Shown here in pieces: positions 46,023 through 54,572 of a stretch of 64,000 bases of DNA. Source of the DNA: an uncultured Proteiniphilum sp. (lineage in GTDB: Bacteria > Bacteroidota > Bacteroidia > Bacteroidales > Dysgonomonadaceae); NCBI RefSeq assembly GCF_937873925.1, contig NZ_CALNAT010000223.1, forward strand, positions 44,493 to 108,492, given 5' to 3'. The notes under the pieces are model-generated. The model made no database searches. It saw only the letters and a program-made list of their open reading frames with translations, and was not told the origin of the DNA. How positions within the stretch are numbered: the first letter of the stretch is position 1; each line of letters opens with the position of its first letter. The translations under genes were made by a program, and so were the position numbers.

Positions 46023-48995
46023 TTAGTACCAATTAGCACCCGTGTCGTACGGCGAGTTTCGTTCTTCCCATTTCAAATCCTGCAATAGCGAAGAGTTGGC
46101 GCGTATGGTAAAGTTATAGGATTTATAGGGACCGATAGGAATAAAGCTCGCGGACATGCTCCAGCAATGCAAATCCCGGGTAAGCGTACAGTTGATATTG
46201 GTAAATTTCTTCTGATCGAAATTATAATCAGTATTAAAAGTGAAGTTCCAGTTCTTGGTGGGCTGGATGGAGCCGCTCAGGCCGAAATTATGGGTGAGGC
46301 TCCCCTGGTATTCCAACCGTTCCTTGTCGAAAGTCCCATACCCGTATCGCAGTGAGTAGTTGAACGAGATATTCCAGTTCACCGCGTTTTTCAGGTAGCC
46401 GTCGCTGTCGAACTCTCCCATGGAGTTATCGGACTGATCGAACGAGCTTCTTTTTTCGGCTTCTTCATACGGGTTCGCCCCCATTGTGCCGTCGTCCGGC
46501 AAGTTGCCTTCCGGATTGGGGTTATTCTCGTTTTCATCGGGATCCTTGTCATCGCCGCCGAACCATTTTTTGAAAGTATCCTGATTCAGGGAATAGGAAA
46601 AGGAAGTGCCGGTATTCCTCAGTTTACCGAATCCTTTGCCGTTGAGTATCCTGAGTTTGTCTACCCTGCGGGGAGATCCGTTGTGATCCAGTTCATAGAG
46701 GTAGGGATCCCAGGTGGCATTCAGACTGAGGGTGTATGATTTGGAGAGTTTCAGGCGGATATTAGAATTGATGTCACTCCACTTCATGGAGTCGGCCATC
46801 ATGTTGTAACTGAAATTGATCCCCAGGTCATCGATCAGACTGATCTTCCGTACTCCCGTAGAATCATTATCGCTCCGTACCTTCATTTCAAGATTGTTCT
46901 TGAAATCGAAGCCGATGCTTCCGCTTTTCCCGGTGGGAGCAGTTCCGAACATCATGGATGAGTAGGGTGAATAGGTGTATTCCACATCTTCGCCATACTC
47001 GTTCCTGTAGGTGTATGTCTCGTAAAAATTGTATCTCGGGTCGCCGAAGTCCGGACGGTAACTCAGGCTGATACTGGGAGAAAATACATGCCGGATCGCC
47101 TGGACCTTATCCCCGAATATCTTCCAGGGGGTGTACATCCCGTAGATTTTTGTCTGTGCGCTGAGCGAGGTACTGTAATCATACACACGCTTCAATCCGT
47201 GTATGGTATCCACGGCTACATGCCTCTTGGCAACGGGATCCCAGGCCTGTTTATGCGCGCCTGTGTACCAGCGTTCGGTGTAATTAAACGATGGAGATAT
47301 CTGAATGAAGTCGAACAGGGTAAAAGTAGCGCTCACGGGAATGTTATGGCGCATGCCGTTTGTCCAGTCGTGTATAAGGTTTGCTTTCAGGAACCGGTCT
47401 TCTTTGGTGGTGATGGAGTTGCGGAATTCACCGGAATAGCTCATCGATATTTTTTCGTACCATTGTTCGCTGCCCGCCGCGTTTTTTCTTTTGAAGGGAT
47501 AGATACGGCTCATGTTGGCGGAGAGGTTGGGCAGCGTGGCGGCAATCGTGGAGTCGCGCGACACCTGGTTGATACTCATGGTGGCCGAGAGGCTCCAGGG
47601 TGAATCGGGGAAACGCTGTGTGATGTTCACACTGGAGCTTTTGGTGTTGTTGGAAGCTTCCCGTGAGTAGAGGCGGCTGAGGTCCCTGTGGTTGTTCCTG
47701 CTGGTGGAGAAGTTTACACTCGCCGAAAGGGTTCGGTACATGTTGTTTTTTGGATCCTGTGAATGGGTCCAGTTGATGCGGAGGTCTTTCGCCACGGAAT
47801 AGGCTTCGGGCACCACATCCTTGAGTTCTTTTTCTCCTGTGACCGTGTTGAGGTAATATACATTTAAGTTACCGGAGTATTTGTACCGTTTACGGTAGTT
47901 TGAACGTGCGCCGATTCCCCAGGAACCTTTTGTGTAGAGTTCTCCCGTGACGGCAAGATCGACATAGTCACTCAGCGCGAAATAGTAGCCGCCGTTCTGA
48001 AGATAGAAACCCCGGGTCATCTCATCGCCGTAGCTCGGCATGATGATCCCCGACGAATATGTTTTTGTAAAAGGGAAGAAAGCGAAAGGCAGTACAACGG
48101 GAAAGAGGGGTACGTCGGCCACCACCAGCCATGCGGGGCCGGTAACGACATCCTTTTCGGGGCGCACCTTTGCTTTCGACAGGTTCAGGTAGAAGTGGGG
48201 GTGATCATGCTGATCGCATGTGGTATATTTCGCATTCCGCATGTAGAAAGAGTTGTCGGCGTTCATCTTCGCCTCATTGGCTACGATGTGCCCCTCTCCC
48301 TGCTGCGTGATCACGTTGTTGATAAATGCTTTGCGGGTATCGAAATTGTAGCGCACTTTCTTCATCTCGTACTCCATTCCTCCTTCCGAAAAAACAGGGT
48401 AACCGAACTCTTTCCCCACCGAATCAAGTCCGAAAGTGGAAGAAATAATACTACTGTCTAGATCCATGGTGATGAACTCTCCTTTGATGGCCAGATTGCC
48501 GTACTTGACGTCGGCATCTCCGTAGAGGTAACCCCTATTGTTGGCAGTGAATACCATGGAGTCCTGTGCCGTATAAAATACGGAAGTTTCCAATACCTGT
48601 TTTGTAGAGAGGGTGTCTTGCCGTTCCGCGGTTCCGACGGAATCGGAGGGGGCAACGGGAGACAGGCTGTCTGCCGGAAGGACAGGAGGAGTGAGGGGCG
48701 GCCGTTGTCTTGTGGTATCGGCTACAAGCGACAATTTTGTGGTATCGGGTCCGGTCAACTGCCTTGTGGTGTCGGTAAGGAGGGTTTCCACCCCGATATT
48801 CTCTTTCCCGGTCGTTGTGGGGAGCGATCTTTCCGGAAGCGCCATGCCTTGTTCCATGGTATCGGGAGAGATTGATCCCGGTGCTGCAGTCCGGCCGGTA
48901 TGATCTGTCGCCACCATTGTCCTATGGACAGAGGAGCATTGTAAAAAGGAGACCAGAACAAAAAAAAGATATATATATCGAAATGGTTGCCTCAT
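46023..48995 (-). CDS. lptD: LPS-assembly outer-membrane protein LptD (Bacteroidetes type)
   Basis: About 990 residues from MRQPFRYIYLFFVLVSFLQC. The signal ends in a cysteine, a possible lipobox (SFLQCSS). After a Thr/Pro/Ser-rich segment, an OstA/LptA-like jellyroll begins (YTAQDSMVFTANNRGYLYGD, ADVKYGNLAIKGEFITMD). A long barrel follows with many YxxxxxYR-type strands and ends near RDLHCWSMSASFIPIG and SYNFTIRANSS. The C-terminal block matches the LPS-assembly family known in this phylum. It inserts LPS in the outer leaflet with LptE. An upstream in-frame ATG at 49031 overlaps the promoter box and is not used. Confidence 0.88.
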   Translation of the reverse strand: MRQPFRYIYLFFVLVSFLQCSSVHRTMVATDHTGRTAAPGSISPDTMEQGMALPERSLPTTTGKENIGVETLLTDTTRQLTGPDTTKLSLVADTTRQRPPLTPPVLPADSLSPVAPSDSVGTAERQDTLSTKQVLETSVFYTAQDSMVFTANNRGYLYGDADVKYGNLAIKGEFITMDLDSSIISSTFGLDSVGKEFGYPVFSEGGMEYEMKKVRYNFDTRKAFINNVITQQGEGHIVANEAKMNADNSFYMRNAKYTTCDQHDHPHFYLNLSKAKVRPEKDVVTGPAWLVVADVPLFPVVLPFAFFPFTKTYSSGIIMPSYGDEMTRGFYLQNGGYYFALSDYVDLAVTGELYTKGSWGIGARSNYRKRYKYSGNLNVYYLNTVTGEKELKDVVPEAYSVAKDLRINWTHSQDPKNNMYRTLSASVNFSTSRNNHRDLSRLYSREASNNTKSSSVNITQRFPDSPWSLSATMSINQVSRDSTIAATLPNLSANMSRIYPFKRKNAAGSEQWYEKISMSYSGEFRNSITTKEDRFLKANLIHDWTNGMRHNIPVSATFTLFDFIQISPSFNYTERWYTGAHKQAWDPVAKRHVAVDTIHGLKRVYDYSTSLSAQTKIYGMYTPWKIFGDKVQAIRHVFSPSISLSYRPDFGDPRYNFYETYTYRNEYGEDVEYTYSPYSSMMFGTAPTGKSGSIGFDFKNNLEMKVRSDNDSTGVRKISLIDDLGINFSYNMMADSMKWSDINSNIRLKLSKSYTLSLNATWDPYLYELDHNGSPRRVDKLRILNGKGFGKLRNTGTSFSYSLNQDTFKKWFGGDDKDPDENENNPNPEGNLPDDGTMGANPYEEAEKRSSFDQSDNSMGEFDSDGYLKNAVNWNISFNYSLRYGYGTFDKERLEYQGSLTHNFGLSGSIQPTKNWNFTFNTDYNFDQKKFTNINCTLTRDLHCWSMSASFIPIGPYKSYNFTIRANSSLLQDLKWEERNSPYDTGANWY

Positions 48996-49028
48996 GCGAA
49001 AACAGCAGTTAGCGTATGGTTTTGAACG

Positions 49029-49036
49029 CAAAACTA
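49029..49036 (-). promoter_or_regulatory. -7 box of lptD
   Basis: The minus strand reads TAGTTTTG, 34 bases before the chosen ATG at 48995. It overlaps the rejected upstream ATG at 49031. Confidence 0.55.
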
Positions 49037-49079
49037 CACATTATTGAATTAATTCGCAGCAAAAATAATAAAAAGAAAC

Positions 49080-50381
49080 TTAAGACTGGCCGATTAGCTT
49101 CTTTTTAAACCTATCGAAGTCATTAGGTAAGGGAAGTGATTGTTTTTTGTGCTGCATAAAAGCGGCCAGGGCATCCGGTATCCGCACGGGGACTCCGGTA
49201 CATGCTTCGACCGTTTCCCCGAATTTGGCCGGATGTGCGGTGGCAAGGAAAATCCCTGTTTCGTCGGTCTTTTTCCCCTCTTTCAGCGCCAGGTAGGCGC
49301 ATGCTCCGTGCGGGTCGAGCAGGTAGCCCGATTGCAGGTAGACATGCTTGATGGCCGTGCTGATCTCCTCATCACTGTACTTGTAAGATGAAATGTCGTT
49401 AGTGATCGCTTCGTGCACATGTCCGTAGAGGTCGAGAATACGGTCGAAATTACTGGGAGCTCCCACATCCATGGCGTTGGCAATAGTTTGCACCGACGCT
49501 CTTGGGGTATACTGTCCGGTTTGGATATATTCCCTGAAAACATCGTTCCGGTTGTTGGCGGCGATAAATCGGCCCACCGGCAATCCCATTCGTTTGGCGA
49601 AAAGTCCTGCGGTGAGGTTCCCCAGATTACCGCTCGGCACGGAAATCACCGTCTTTCCGGCCTGTACCTGTCGTACCAGTTGTGCATAAGCCCAGAAGTA
49701 ATAGAATGATTGCGGCAGGAATCGCGCCACGTTGATAGAGTTGGCCGAGGTGAGTTTCAGCCGGGTGTTCAGCTCCTCATCCATAAATGCCGACTTCACC
49801 AGCGTCTGGCAGTCGTCGAACGTGCCATCCACCTCCAGCGCAATGATGTTTTGTCCCAGGGTGGTGAACTGCGCCTCCTGCATATCGCTCACCTTTCCCG
49901 AGGGATACAATACGAACACCCTGATCCCCTCCATGCCCAGAAAGCCGTTGGCGACAGCGCTGCCGGTGTCGCCCGAGGTGGCCACAAGCACATTCACCTC
50001 TTCCTGACGCTCCTGGACGAAATGGGAGAGCATCCGTGCCATAAAGCGGGCACCCACATCCTTAAAGGCAAAGGTAGGGCCATGAAACAGTTCCAGTACA
50101 TAAATCCCCTCTTCCACTTTTTTGAGTGGTATCTCAAAATTCAATGTGCCGGCGACAATGGTATCCAGTTTTTCTTTCCCGATATCCTCCCCAAAAAATG
50201 CTTCGGCAACGGTTTTGGCGATCTCCTGTAGTCCGAGATCCCCGATCTCACTGAAAAAGTTTCCCGGGAGCCGCCCGATCCTTTGGGGCATATAAAGCCC
50301 CCTGTCCGGGGCCAGCCCTTTTACAACCGCTTCCTGCAGGGAAGCAGTGGGCGCTTTTTTATTTGTACTATAATAGAGCAT
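49080..50381 (-). CDS. thrC: threonine synthase
   Basis: PLP enzyme that converts O-phosphohomoserine to threonine. 433 residues from MLYYSTNKKAPTASLQEAVV. ELFHGPTFAFKDVGARFMAR holds the PLP lysine, and LVATSGDTGSAVANGFLG and VSVPSGNLGNLTAGLFAKRM bind the cofactor phosphate. The C-terminal GIFLATAHPAKFGETVEA is conserved. The ATG at 50381 is chosen over the in-frame codon at 50402, which overlaps the stop region of the preceding gene. Last gene of the thrA-kinase-thrC operon; gap to the preceding gene 26 bases. Confidence 0.97.
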   Translation of the reverse strand: MLYYSTNKKAPTASLQEAVVKGLAPDRGLYMPQRIGRLPGNFFSEIGDLGLQEIAKTVAEAFFGEDIGKEKLDTIVAGTLNFEIPLKKVEEGIYVLELFHGPTFAFKDVGARFMARMLSHFVQERQEEVNVLVATSGDTGSAVANGFLGMEGIRVFVLYPSGKVSDMQEAQFTTLGQNIIALEVDGTFDDCQTLVKSAFMDEELNTRLKLTSANSINVARFLPQSFYYFWAYAQLVRQVQAGKTVISVPSGNLGNLTAGLFAKRMGLPVGRFIAANNRNDVFREYIQTGQYTPRASVQTIANAMDVGAPSNFDRILDLYGHVHEAITNDISSYKYSDEEISTAIKHVYLQSGYLLDPHGACAYLALKEGKKTDETGIFLATAHPAKFGETVEACTGVPVRIPDALAAFMQHKKQSLPLPNDFDRFKKKLIGQS

Positions 50382-50407
50382 ATTGTGTAGAATCAAGAAC
50401 AAACCAC

Positions 50408-51622
50408 CTAACCACCTTTCTCAAAAATTGCTTTCATAAATTGATCGCCATAAAGGAGCCCGTAACTCCCTTCTCTCGCGGCAAATTCATCATACACCTG
50501 TACGCTGTCAGGCTTGATATCCCTGTGATAGATAAGGAATGGAATAGCCTCGCGTGTATGCGTCCGTATGGCGCAGGGGGTGGGGTGATCGGGCAGGATA
50601 GCGATAGTGACCGGTTCGTCCCATTGCGCGGTCTCTTCATAGATAGTCTTTACAATACGCGCATCCAGATACTCGATAGTCTTCACCTTTAACGGCACAT
50701 CTCCTTCATGTCCCGCTTCGTCGCTGGCTTCTATATGCAGATATACAAAATCTTTTTCCTTCAGCGCTGTGAGGGCAGCCTGCGCTTTCCCTTCATAATT
50801 GGTGTCGTAAAGACCGGTGGCCCCCTCTACCATGATCACTTCCAGTCCGGCATAGACACCGATCCCCCTGATCAGGTCTACCGCTGAGATCACGGCGCCG
50901 CTTTTGACCGGGAACATCTCATTGAGGGGTTTCATTCTGGGTCGGAAACCGGGCGACCAGGGCCAGATACTATTAGCCGGGGCTTTTCCTTCCGCTATCC
51001 TTTTTTTGTTGACAGGATGATCATCCAGTATCTCCTGCGACGCCAGGATCAGCCTGTTCAAGGCTTCCGCGGTCGGTTTTGCTTCTTCTCTGCCGGGTTG
51101 GATGAGGTGTGGACGGAAGGGTTGTTCCGGAATATCGTGGGGCGGGGTGCACCGGAGTTGTTTATCCCCACCTTTCATTTTTAGCAGATGTCGGTAGGAG
51201 ACACCCGGATGAAAGCTGAAGATATCGTTTCCCAGCTTGTTGTCAAGGAATCGGATCAGTTCGGCCGCTTCGGGAGTAGAGATATGTCCCGCCGAATGGT
51301 TTTTCAGCAGATCCCCTTCCAGGCAGACCAGATTGCAGCGCATCGCCATCTCTCCCGGCAGGATATCCACGCCCATACTGGCCGCTTCCAGCACGCCGCG
51401 CCCCTCATATACGGCAGGGACGTCGTATCCCATGACCGAGAGGTTGGCGATCTCGCTTCCCGGTGCGAATCCTTCGGGAACAGTGTGTAGCAATCCATTC
51501 CTGCCTTTTCGTGCCAGCAGATCCATATAGGGTGTGGCGGCCGCCTGTAGGGTGGTTCTGTTTCCCAATGCGGCAACGGGTTCATCGGCCATGCCGTCGC
51601 CAAGGATGATAATGTACTTCAT
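50408..51622 (-). CDS. phosphoglycerate-mutase-like protein, proposed homoserine kinase
   Basis: 404 residues of the cofactor-independent phosphoglycerate mutase / alkaline phosphatase superfamily. IILGDGMADEPVAALGNRTT holds the first metal-binding Asp, ANLSVMGYDVPAVYEGRG the nucleophile Ser, HIEASDEAGHEGDVPLKVK and AILPDHPTPCAIRTHTREAI the remaining metal ligands. The operon has thrA and thrC but no GHMP-type thrB in the window, and the family model TIGR02535 is described as a proposed homoserine kinase because of exactly this context. It therefore probably supplies O-phosphohomoserine for ThrC. This role is inferred from context and family description, not from the active site. Confidence 0.85.
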   Translation of the reverse strand: MKYIIILGDGMADEPVAALGNRTTLQAAATPYMDLLARKGRNGLLHTVPEGFAPGSEIANLSVMGYDVPAVYEGRGVLEAASMGVDILPGEMAMRCNLVCLEGDLLKNHSAGHISTPEAAELIRFLDNKLGNDIFSFHPGVSYRHLLKMKGGDKQLRCTPPHDIPEQPFRPHLIQPGREEAKPTAEALNRLILASQEILDDHPVNKKRIAEGKAPANSIWPWSPGFRPRMKPLNEMFPVKSGAVISAVDLIRGIGVYAGLEVIMVEGATGLYDTNYEGKAQAALTALKEKDFVYLHIEASDEAGHEGDVPLKVKTIEYLDARIVKTIYEETAQWDEPVTIAILPDHPTPCAIRTHTREAIPFLIYHRDIKPDSVQVYDEFAAREGSYGLLYGDQFMKAIFEKGG

Positions 51623-51641
51623 TTTATTTTCAATAAAATAG

Positions 51642-51707
51642 ATATTTTCTCGCCATGACAGAAGATAAGTAAACTTACCTTCTGTTTATTTGGCTTATCG
51701 AAAATAT
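51642..51707 (+). repeat. dispersed palindromic element inside the threonine operon
   Basis: Perfect arms ATATTTTC 51642-51649 and GAAAATAT 51700-51707, inner stem ACAGAAG with CTTCTGT, centre AAGTAAACTT. The right arm ends only 3 bases from the thrA stop codon, and the next gene starts 19 bases beyond the left arm. Confidence 0.8.
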
Positions 51708-51710
51708 TCA

Positions 51711-54155
51711 TTACCTGATATTTGCAATTGAGATGATATCCGAAAATACGCCTGCCGCCGTTACGCCGGCTCCGGCGCCATATCCTTTGATCACCATGGG
51801 GTATTCGTTGTAACGCTCAGTGGTGATCATGATGATATTGTTGCTACCTTCCAGGTCGTAGAAAGGATGCCCCTGTTCCACTTCCCGCAGACCTACTTCA
51901 CACTTGCCGTTGTCATACGACCCTACGAACCGGAGCCGTTTCCCTTCTTTCGCCAGTTCTTGCCGGCGGGCTTCGAATGATGCGTCCATCTCGGGGATGG
52001 TTTGCCAGAACGCTGCAAGCGAACCGTCAAAATATTTCTGGGGTACGAAGAGATTTTTCTTTACATCCGACTGATTTACGCAGGCCCCCGCTTCGCGGGA
52101 GAGAATCACCAGCTTCCGCGTGACATCCAGTCCGCTCAGGTCTATCCGTGGGTCAGGTTCGGCGAACTTAGCCTCCACTGCCATTTGAATGGCCTTACTG
52201 AAGGGAATCTTTTCACTGAGCGTATTAAAGATAAAATTCAACGTACCGGAGAGTACCGCTTCCAGCTTTACGATCTTATCGCCGGAATTGGTCAGTGAAT
52301 TCATTGTGTTGATAATGGGAAGCCCTGCTCCCACATTCGTTTCGAACAGGAATTTCACTCCTGCTTTGCGGGCGGTTTCTTTCAGGTGGCGATAGCTGTC
52401 GTAATCGGACGAAGCGGCTATCTTATTGGCGGTGACCACCGAAATATTCTTCGCCATCAGTTCGCCGTATAGCTTCGCGATGTCGGGACTTGCCGTGCAA
52501 TCGACAAATACGGAGTTGAAGATGTTCATTTTAAGGATCTCATCCCGGATCCGTTCGGGTGAGCTCTGCACACCGTTTGTCATCAGGTTATCGAAATATC
52601 CGTCCAACGGGATTCCTTGGCGGGTGAACAGCGCCTTGCGTCCGTTGGCAATACCTACTATATTGATCCTTAGCTTGTTCTGTTCCTTGAGTGTGCTTTG
52701 CTGCCGTCTGATCTGCTCCAGCAGGTTGCCGCCCACCGTACCGGTGCCGACGATAAAGAGGTTTAATTCCTGATAAGGTGACAGGAAGAAGGAGTCGTGG
52801 ATGACGTTAAGGGATTTTTTGAGATCGGATTTGGCGATTACGCAGGAGATATTGGTCTCACCTGCTCCCTGGGCCAACGCCACAATGCTGATACCGTTGC
52901 GTCCCAAAGCGCCGAAGAATTTTCCGGCAATGCCGGGTACATGCTTCATGTTCTGCCCGACGATGGCGATGGTCGCCAGGTCATATTCCACTATGATATC
53001 GTTGATGCTTCCCATCCCGATCTCATGGGCAAACTCTTTCCTGAGTACTTTCTGTGAAAGGGATGCATCCTGTGAACGCACTCCGATGGAGGTGCTGTTC
53101 TCCGATGAGGCCTGTGAAACGATAAAGACGCTGATGCCGTTATCGGCCAGCGCGGAAAAGATACGTTTATTCACGCCGATCACACCTACCATGCCTAGTC
53201 CCTGGATGGTGATCAACGCAGTGTCGTTGATCGATGAGATCCCCTTGATAATCTTGCCGTTCCGCGTGGGCTGGATATTTCGAATAAGCGTACCTTCCGC
53301 TTCGGGACGGAATGTGTTTTTGACATATATGGGGATATTCTTGTGATAAACAGGGAAGATGGTGGGAGGATAGATCACCTTCGCCCCGAAATTGGTCAGT
53401 TCAATGGCTTCGGTGAATGACAACTCCTCAATGACATACGCCGAATTGATGATCTTCGGATCGGCCGTCATAAATCCGTCTACGTCTGTCCATATCTCCA
53501 GCAGGGAGGCATCCATCGCTGCCGCGATGATCGCGGCCGTATAGTCCGACCCTCCCCGTCCCAGATTGGTGATATCATTATTGTCGTTGCTCGACGATAT
53601 AAATCCGGGGACGACGGCTATATGAGGCGGCGGCATTTCGGAGAATGTTTTACGTATCAGTTCGTTCGATCGTGCCAGGTCGGGAATATGATTATGGAAT
53701 TGTTTATCGGTCTTGATGAATTTCGTGGCGTCATACAGTTGTGACCTGTCGACCACCTTGCTGATGATCAGCGAAGAAAGGCGCTCGCCGTAGCTGACGA
53801 TCTTGTCGGAGGTCTTCTGTGACAGGTCACCGATAAGGAATACCCCCTGAAGGATATTACGCAACTCCTCGAACAATTGCTGTGTTTTTTGTTTTATCTC
53901 CTCCTTATCGATCGGAGAAGTCACCATCTTTTCGATCAGCTTCTCATGCCGGCCGATTATTTCGTCGATCAGCGGTTTATAACCGGGATTCCCGTTCAAT
54001 GCGAAATCCGCGGCCAGTAGCAGGCGGTCTGTTACGCCGGCCAGCGCCGAAACCACCATAATGACAGGCTCTCTTTCTTTTTCTATGATCTCCTTAACTT
54101 GTTGTAAGCTCTCGGGATCCCCTACGGATGTCCCTCCGAATTTCATCACTTTCAT
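51711..54155 (-). CDS. thrA: bifunctional aspartokinase / homoserine dehydrogenase
   Basis: 814 residues. The N-terminal aspartokinase starts MKVMKFGGTSVGDPESLQQV and includes LGRGGSDYTAAIIAAAMDAS. Regulatory ACT domains in the middle (ALITIQGLGMVGVIGVNKRI, DLATIAIVGQNMKHVPGIAG) would bind threonine. The C-terminal homoserine dehydrogenase has LFIVGTGTVGGNLLEQIRRQ (NADPH site) and FLFETNVGAGLPIINTMNSL. It catalyses the first and third steps from aspartate to threonine, and methionine branches off after homoserine. First structural gene of the operon, preceded by a leader peptide. Confidence 0.98.
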   Translation of the reverse strand: MKVMKFGGTSVGDPESLQQVKEIIEKEREPVIMVVSALAGVTDRLLLAADFALNGNPGYKPLIDEIIGRHEKLIEKMVTSPIDKEEIKQKTQQLFEELRNILQGVFLIGDLSQKTSDKIVSYGERLSSLIISKVVDRSQLYDATKFIKTDKQFHNHIPDLARSNELIRKTFSEMPPPHIAVVPGFISSSNDNNDITNLGRGGSDYTAAIIAAAMDASLLEIWTDVDGFMTADPKIINSAYVIEELSFTEAIELTNFGAKVIYPPTIFPVYHKNIPIYVKNTFRPEAEGTLIRNIQPTRNGKIIKGISSINDTALITIQGLGMVGVIGVNKRIFSALADNGISVFIVSQASSENSTSIGVRSQDASLSQKVLRKEFAHEIGMGSINDIIVEYDLATIAIVGQNMKHVPGIAGKFFGALGRNGISIVALAQGAGETNISCVIAKSDLKKSLNVIHDSFFLSPYQELNLFIVGTGTVGGNLLEQIRRQQSTLKEQNKLRINIVGIANGRKALFTRQGIPLDGYFDNLMTNGVQSSPERIRDEILKMNIFNSVFVDCTASPDIAKLYGELMAKNISVVTANKIAASSDYDSYRHLKETARKAGVKFLFETNVGAGLPIINTMNSLTNSGDKIVKLEAVLSGTLNFIFNTLSEKIPFSKAIQMAVEAKFAEPDPRIDLSGLDVTRKLVILSREAGACVNQSDVKKNLFVPQKYFDGSLAAFWQTIPEMDASFEARRQELAKEGKRLRFVGSYDNGKCEVGLREVEQGHPFYDLEGSNNIIMITTERYNEYPMVIKGYGAGAGVTAAGVFSDIISIANIR

Positions 54156-54276
54156 ACGATGAAGGCTGATTTTACCGTAATACTAAACGGTGTATAGTTG
54201 TTAAAAATGTTGATTTGACGTGATGTCCGGCCGATTCGCCGGGCAAGCAGTGTTTGCTTACGGATGTGAAAATTTG

Positions 54277-54298
54277 CATAACCCCCTAAGGGGTCATG
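54277..54298 (-). promoter_or_regulatory. hairpin at the end of the threonine leader peptide
   Basis: Minus strand CATGACCCC (54298-54290), loop TTAG, GGGGTTATG (54285-54277): nine pairs including one G-U. The leader stop codon TAG lies in the loop, so ribosome position decides whether this stem can form. Downstream minus-strand segments AAGCA/TGCTT (near 54256-54242) and CCGGC/GCCGG (near 54241-54226) are possible competing stems. Confidence 0.6.
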
Positions 54299-54345
54299 GC
54301 TATTGTAGTGGGAGTATAGGCGTATGTTGAATACAATTTCTGCAT
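54286..54345 (-). CDS. threonine operon leader peptide, 19 residues
   Basis: The ATG at 54345 opens the frame MQKLYSTYAYTPTTIAMTP, then TAG at 54288-54286. Five of 19 residues are Thr (ACA, ACT, ACT, ACA, ACC), with one Ile and an internal Met, that is, products of the pathway the operon feeds. It starts about 16-20 bases after the predicted transcription start and ends inside a hairpin. This matches the logic of ribosome-mediated attenuation as known for thr operons of gamma-proteobacteria. It was found by reading the leader in all frames, is too short for routine gene calling, and I know of no named counterpart in this phylum. Confidence 0.7.
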   Translation of the reverse strand: MQKLYSTYAYTPTTIAMTP

Positions 54346-54367
54346 TGCAATGCATGTGAATTTGCTG

Positions 54368-54375
54368 CAAAGATA
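54368..54375 (-). promoter_or_regulatory. -7 box of the threonine operon
   Basis: The minus strand reads TATCTTTG, 23 bases before the leader-peptide ATG and about 215 bases before the thrA ATG, which leaves room for a structured leader. Confidence 0.65.
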
Positions 54376-54487
54376 GCGGAATAATTGATAAAATGAAACG
54401 AAAATGCAGAAAAGAAAAAAAATAATTATTCCGGCTCTTTTCCATTCATCCGGGATGTAAGAAATTTTTTGCTGTGGAAATAATGCT

Positions 54488-54495
54488 TATTTTTG
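54488..54495 (+). promoter_or_regulatory. -7 box of the first GH43 gene
   Basis: TATTTTTG on the plus strand. It overlaps codons of a possible upstream start at 54474, which argues for translation from the ATG at 54573. Confidence 0.55.
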
Positions 54496-54572
54496 CCTGT
54501 TGTAATCTCAGACCCCGGCAGGATGATCTTATCCCTCGGATATATTTAAATGCCGGCAGAAAAATAGTTCCT

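Noticed and set aside
54152..54445. 97-codon frame on the minus strand spanning the thrA leader
   Set aside because: It starts upstream of the -7 promoter box, runs through the hairpin and has no family resemblance. The short Thr-rich frame in the same region explains the sequence better.
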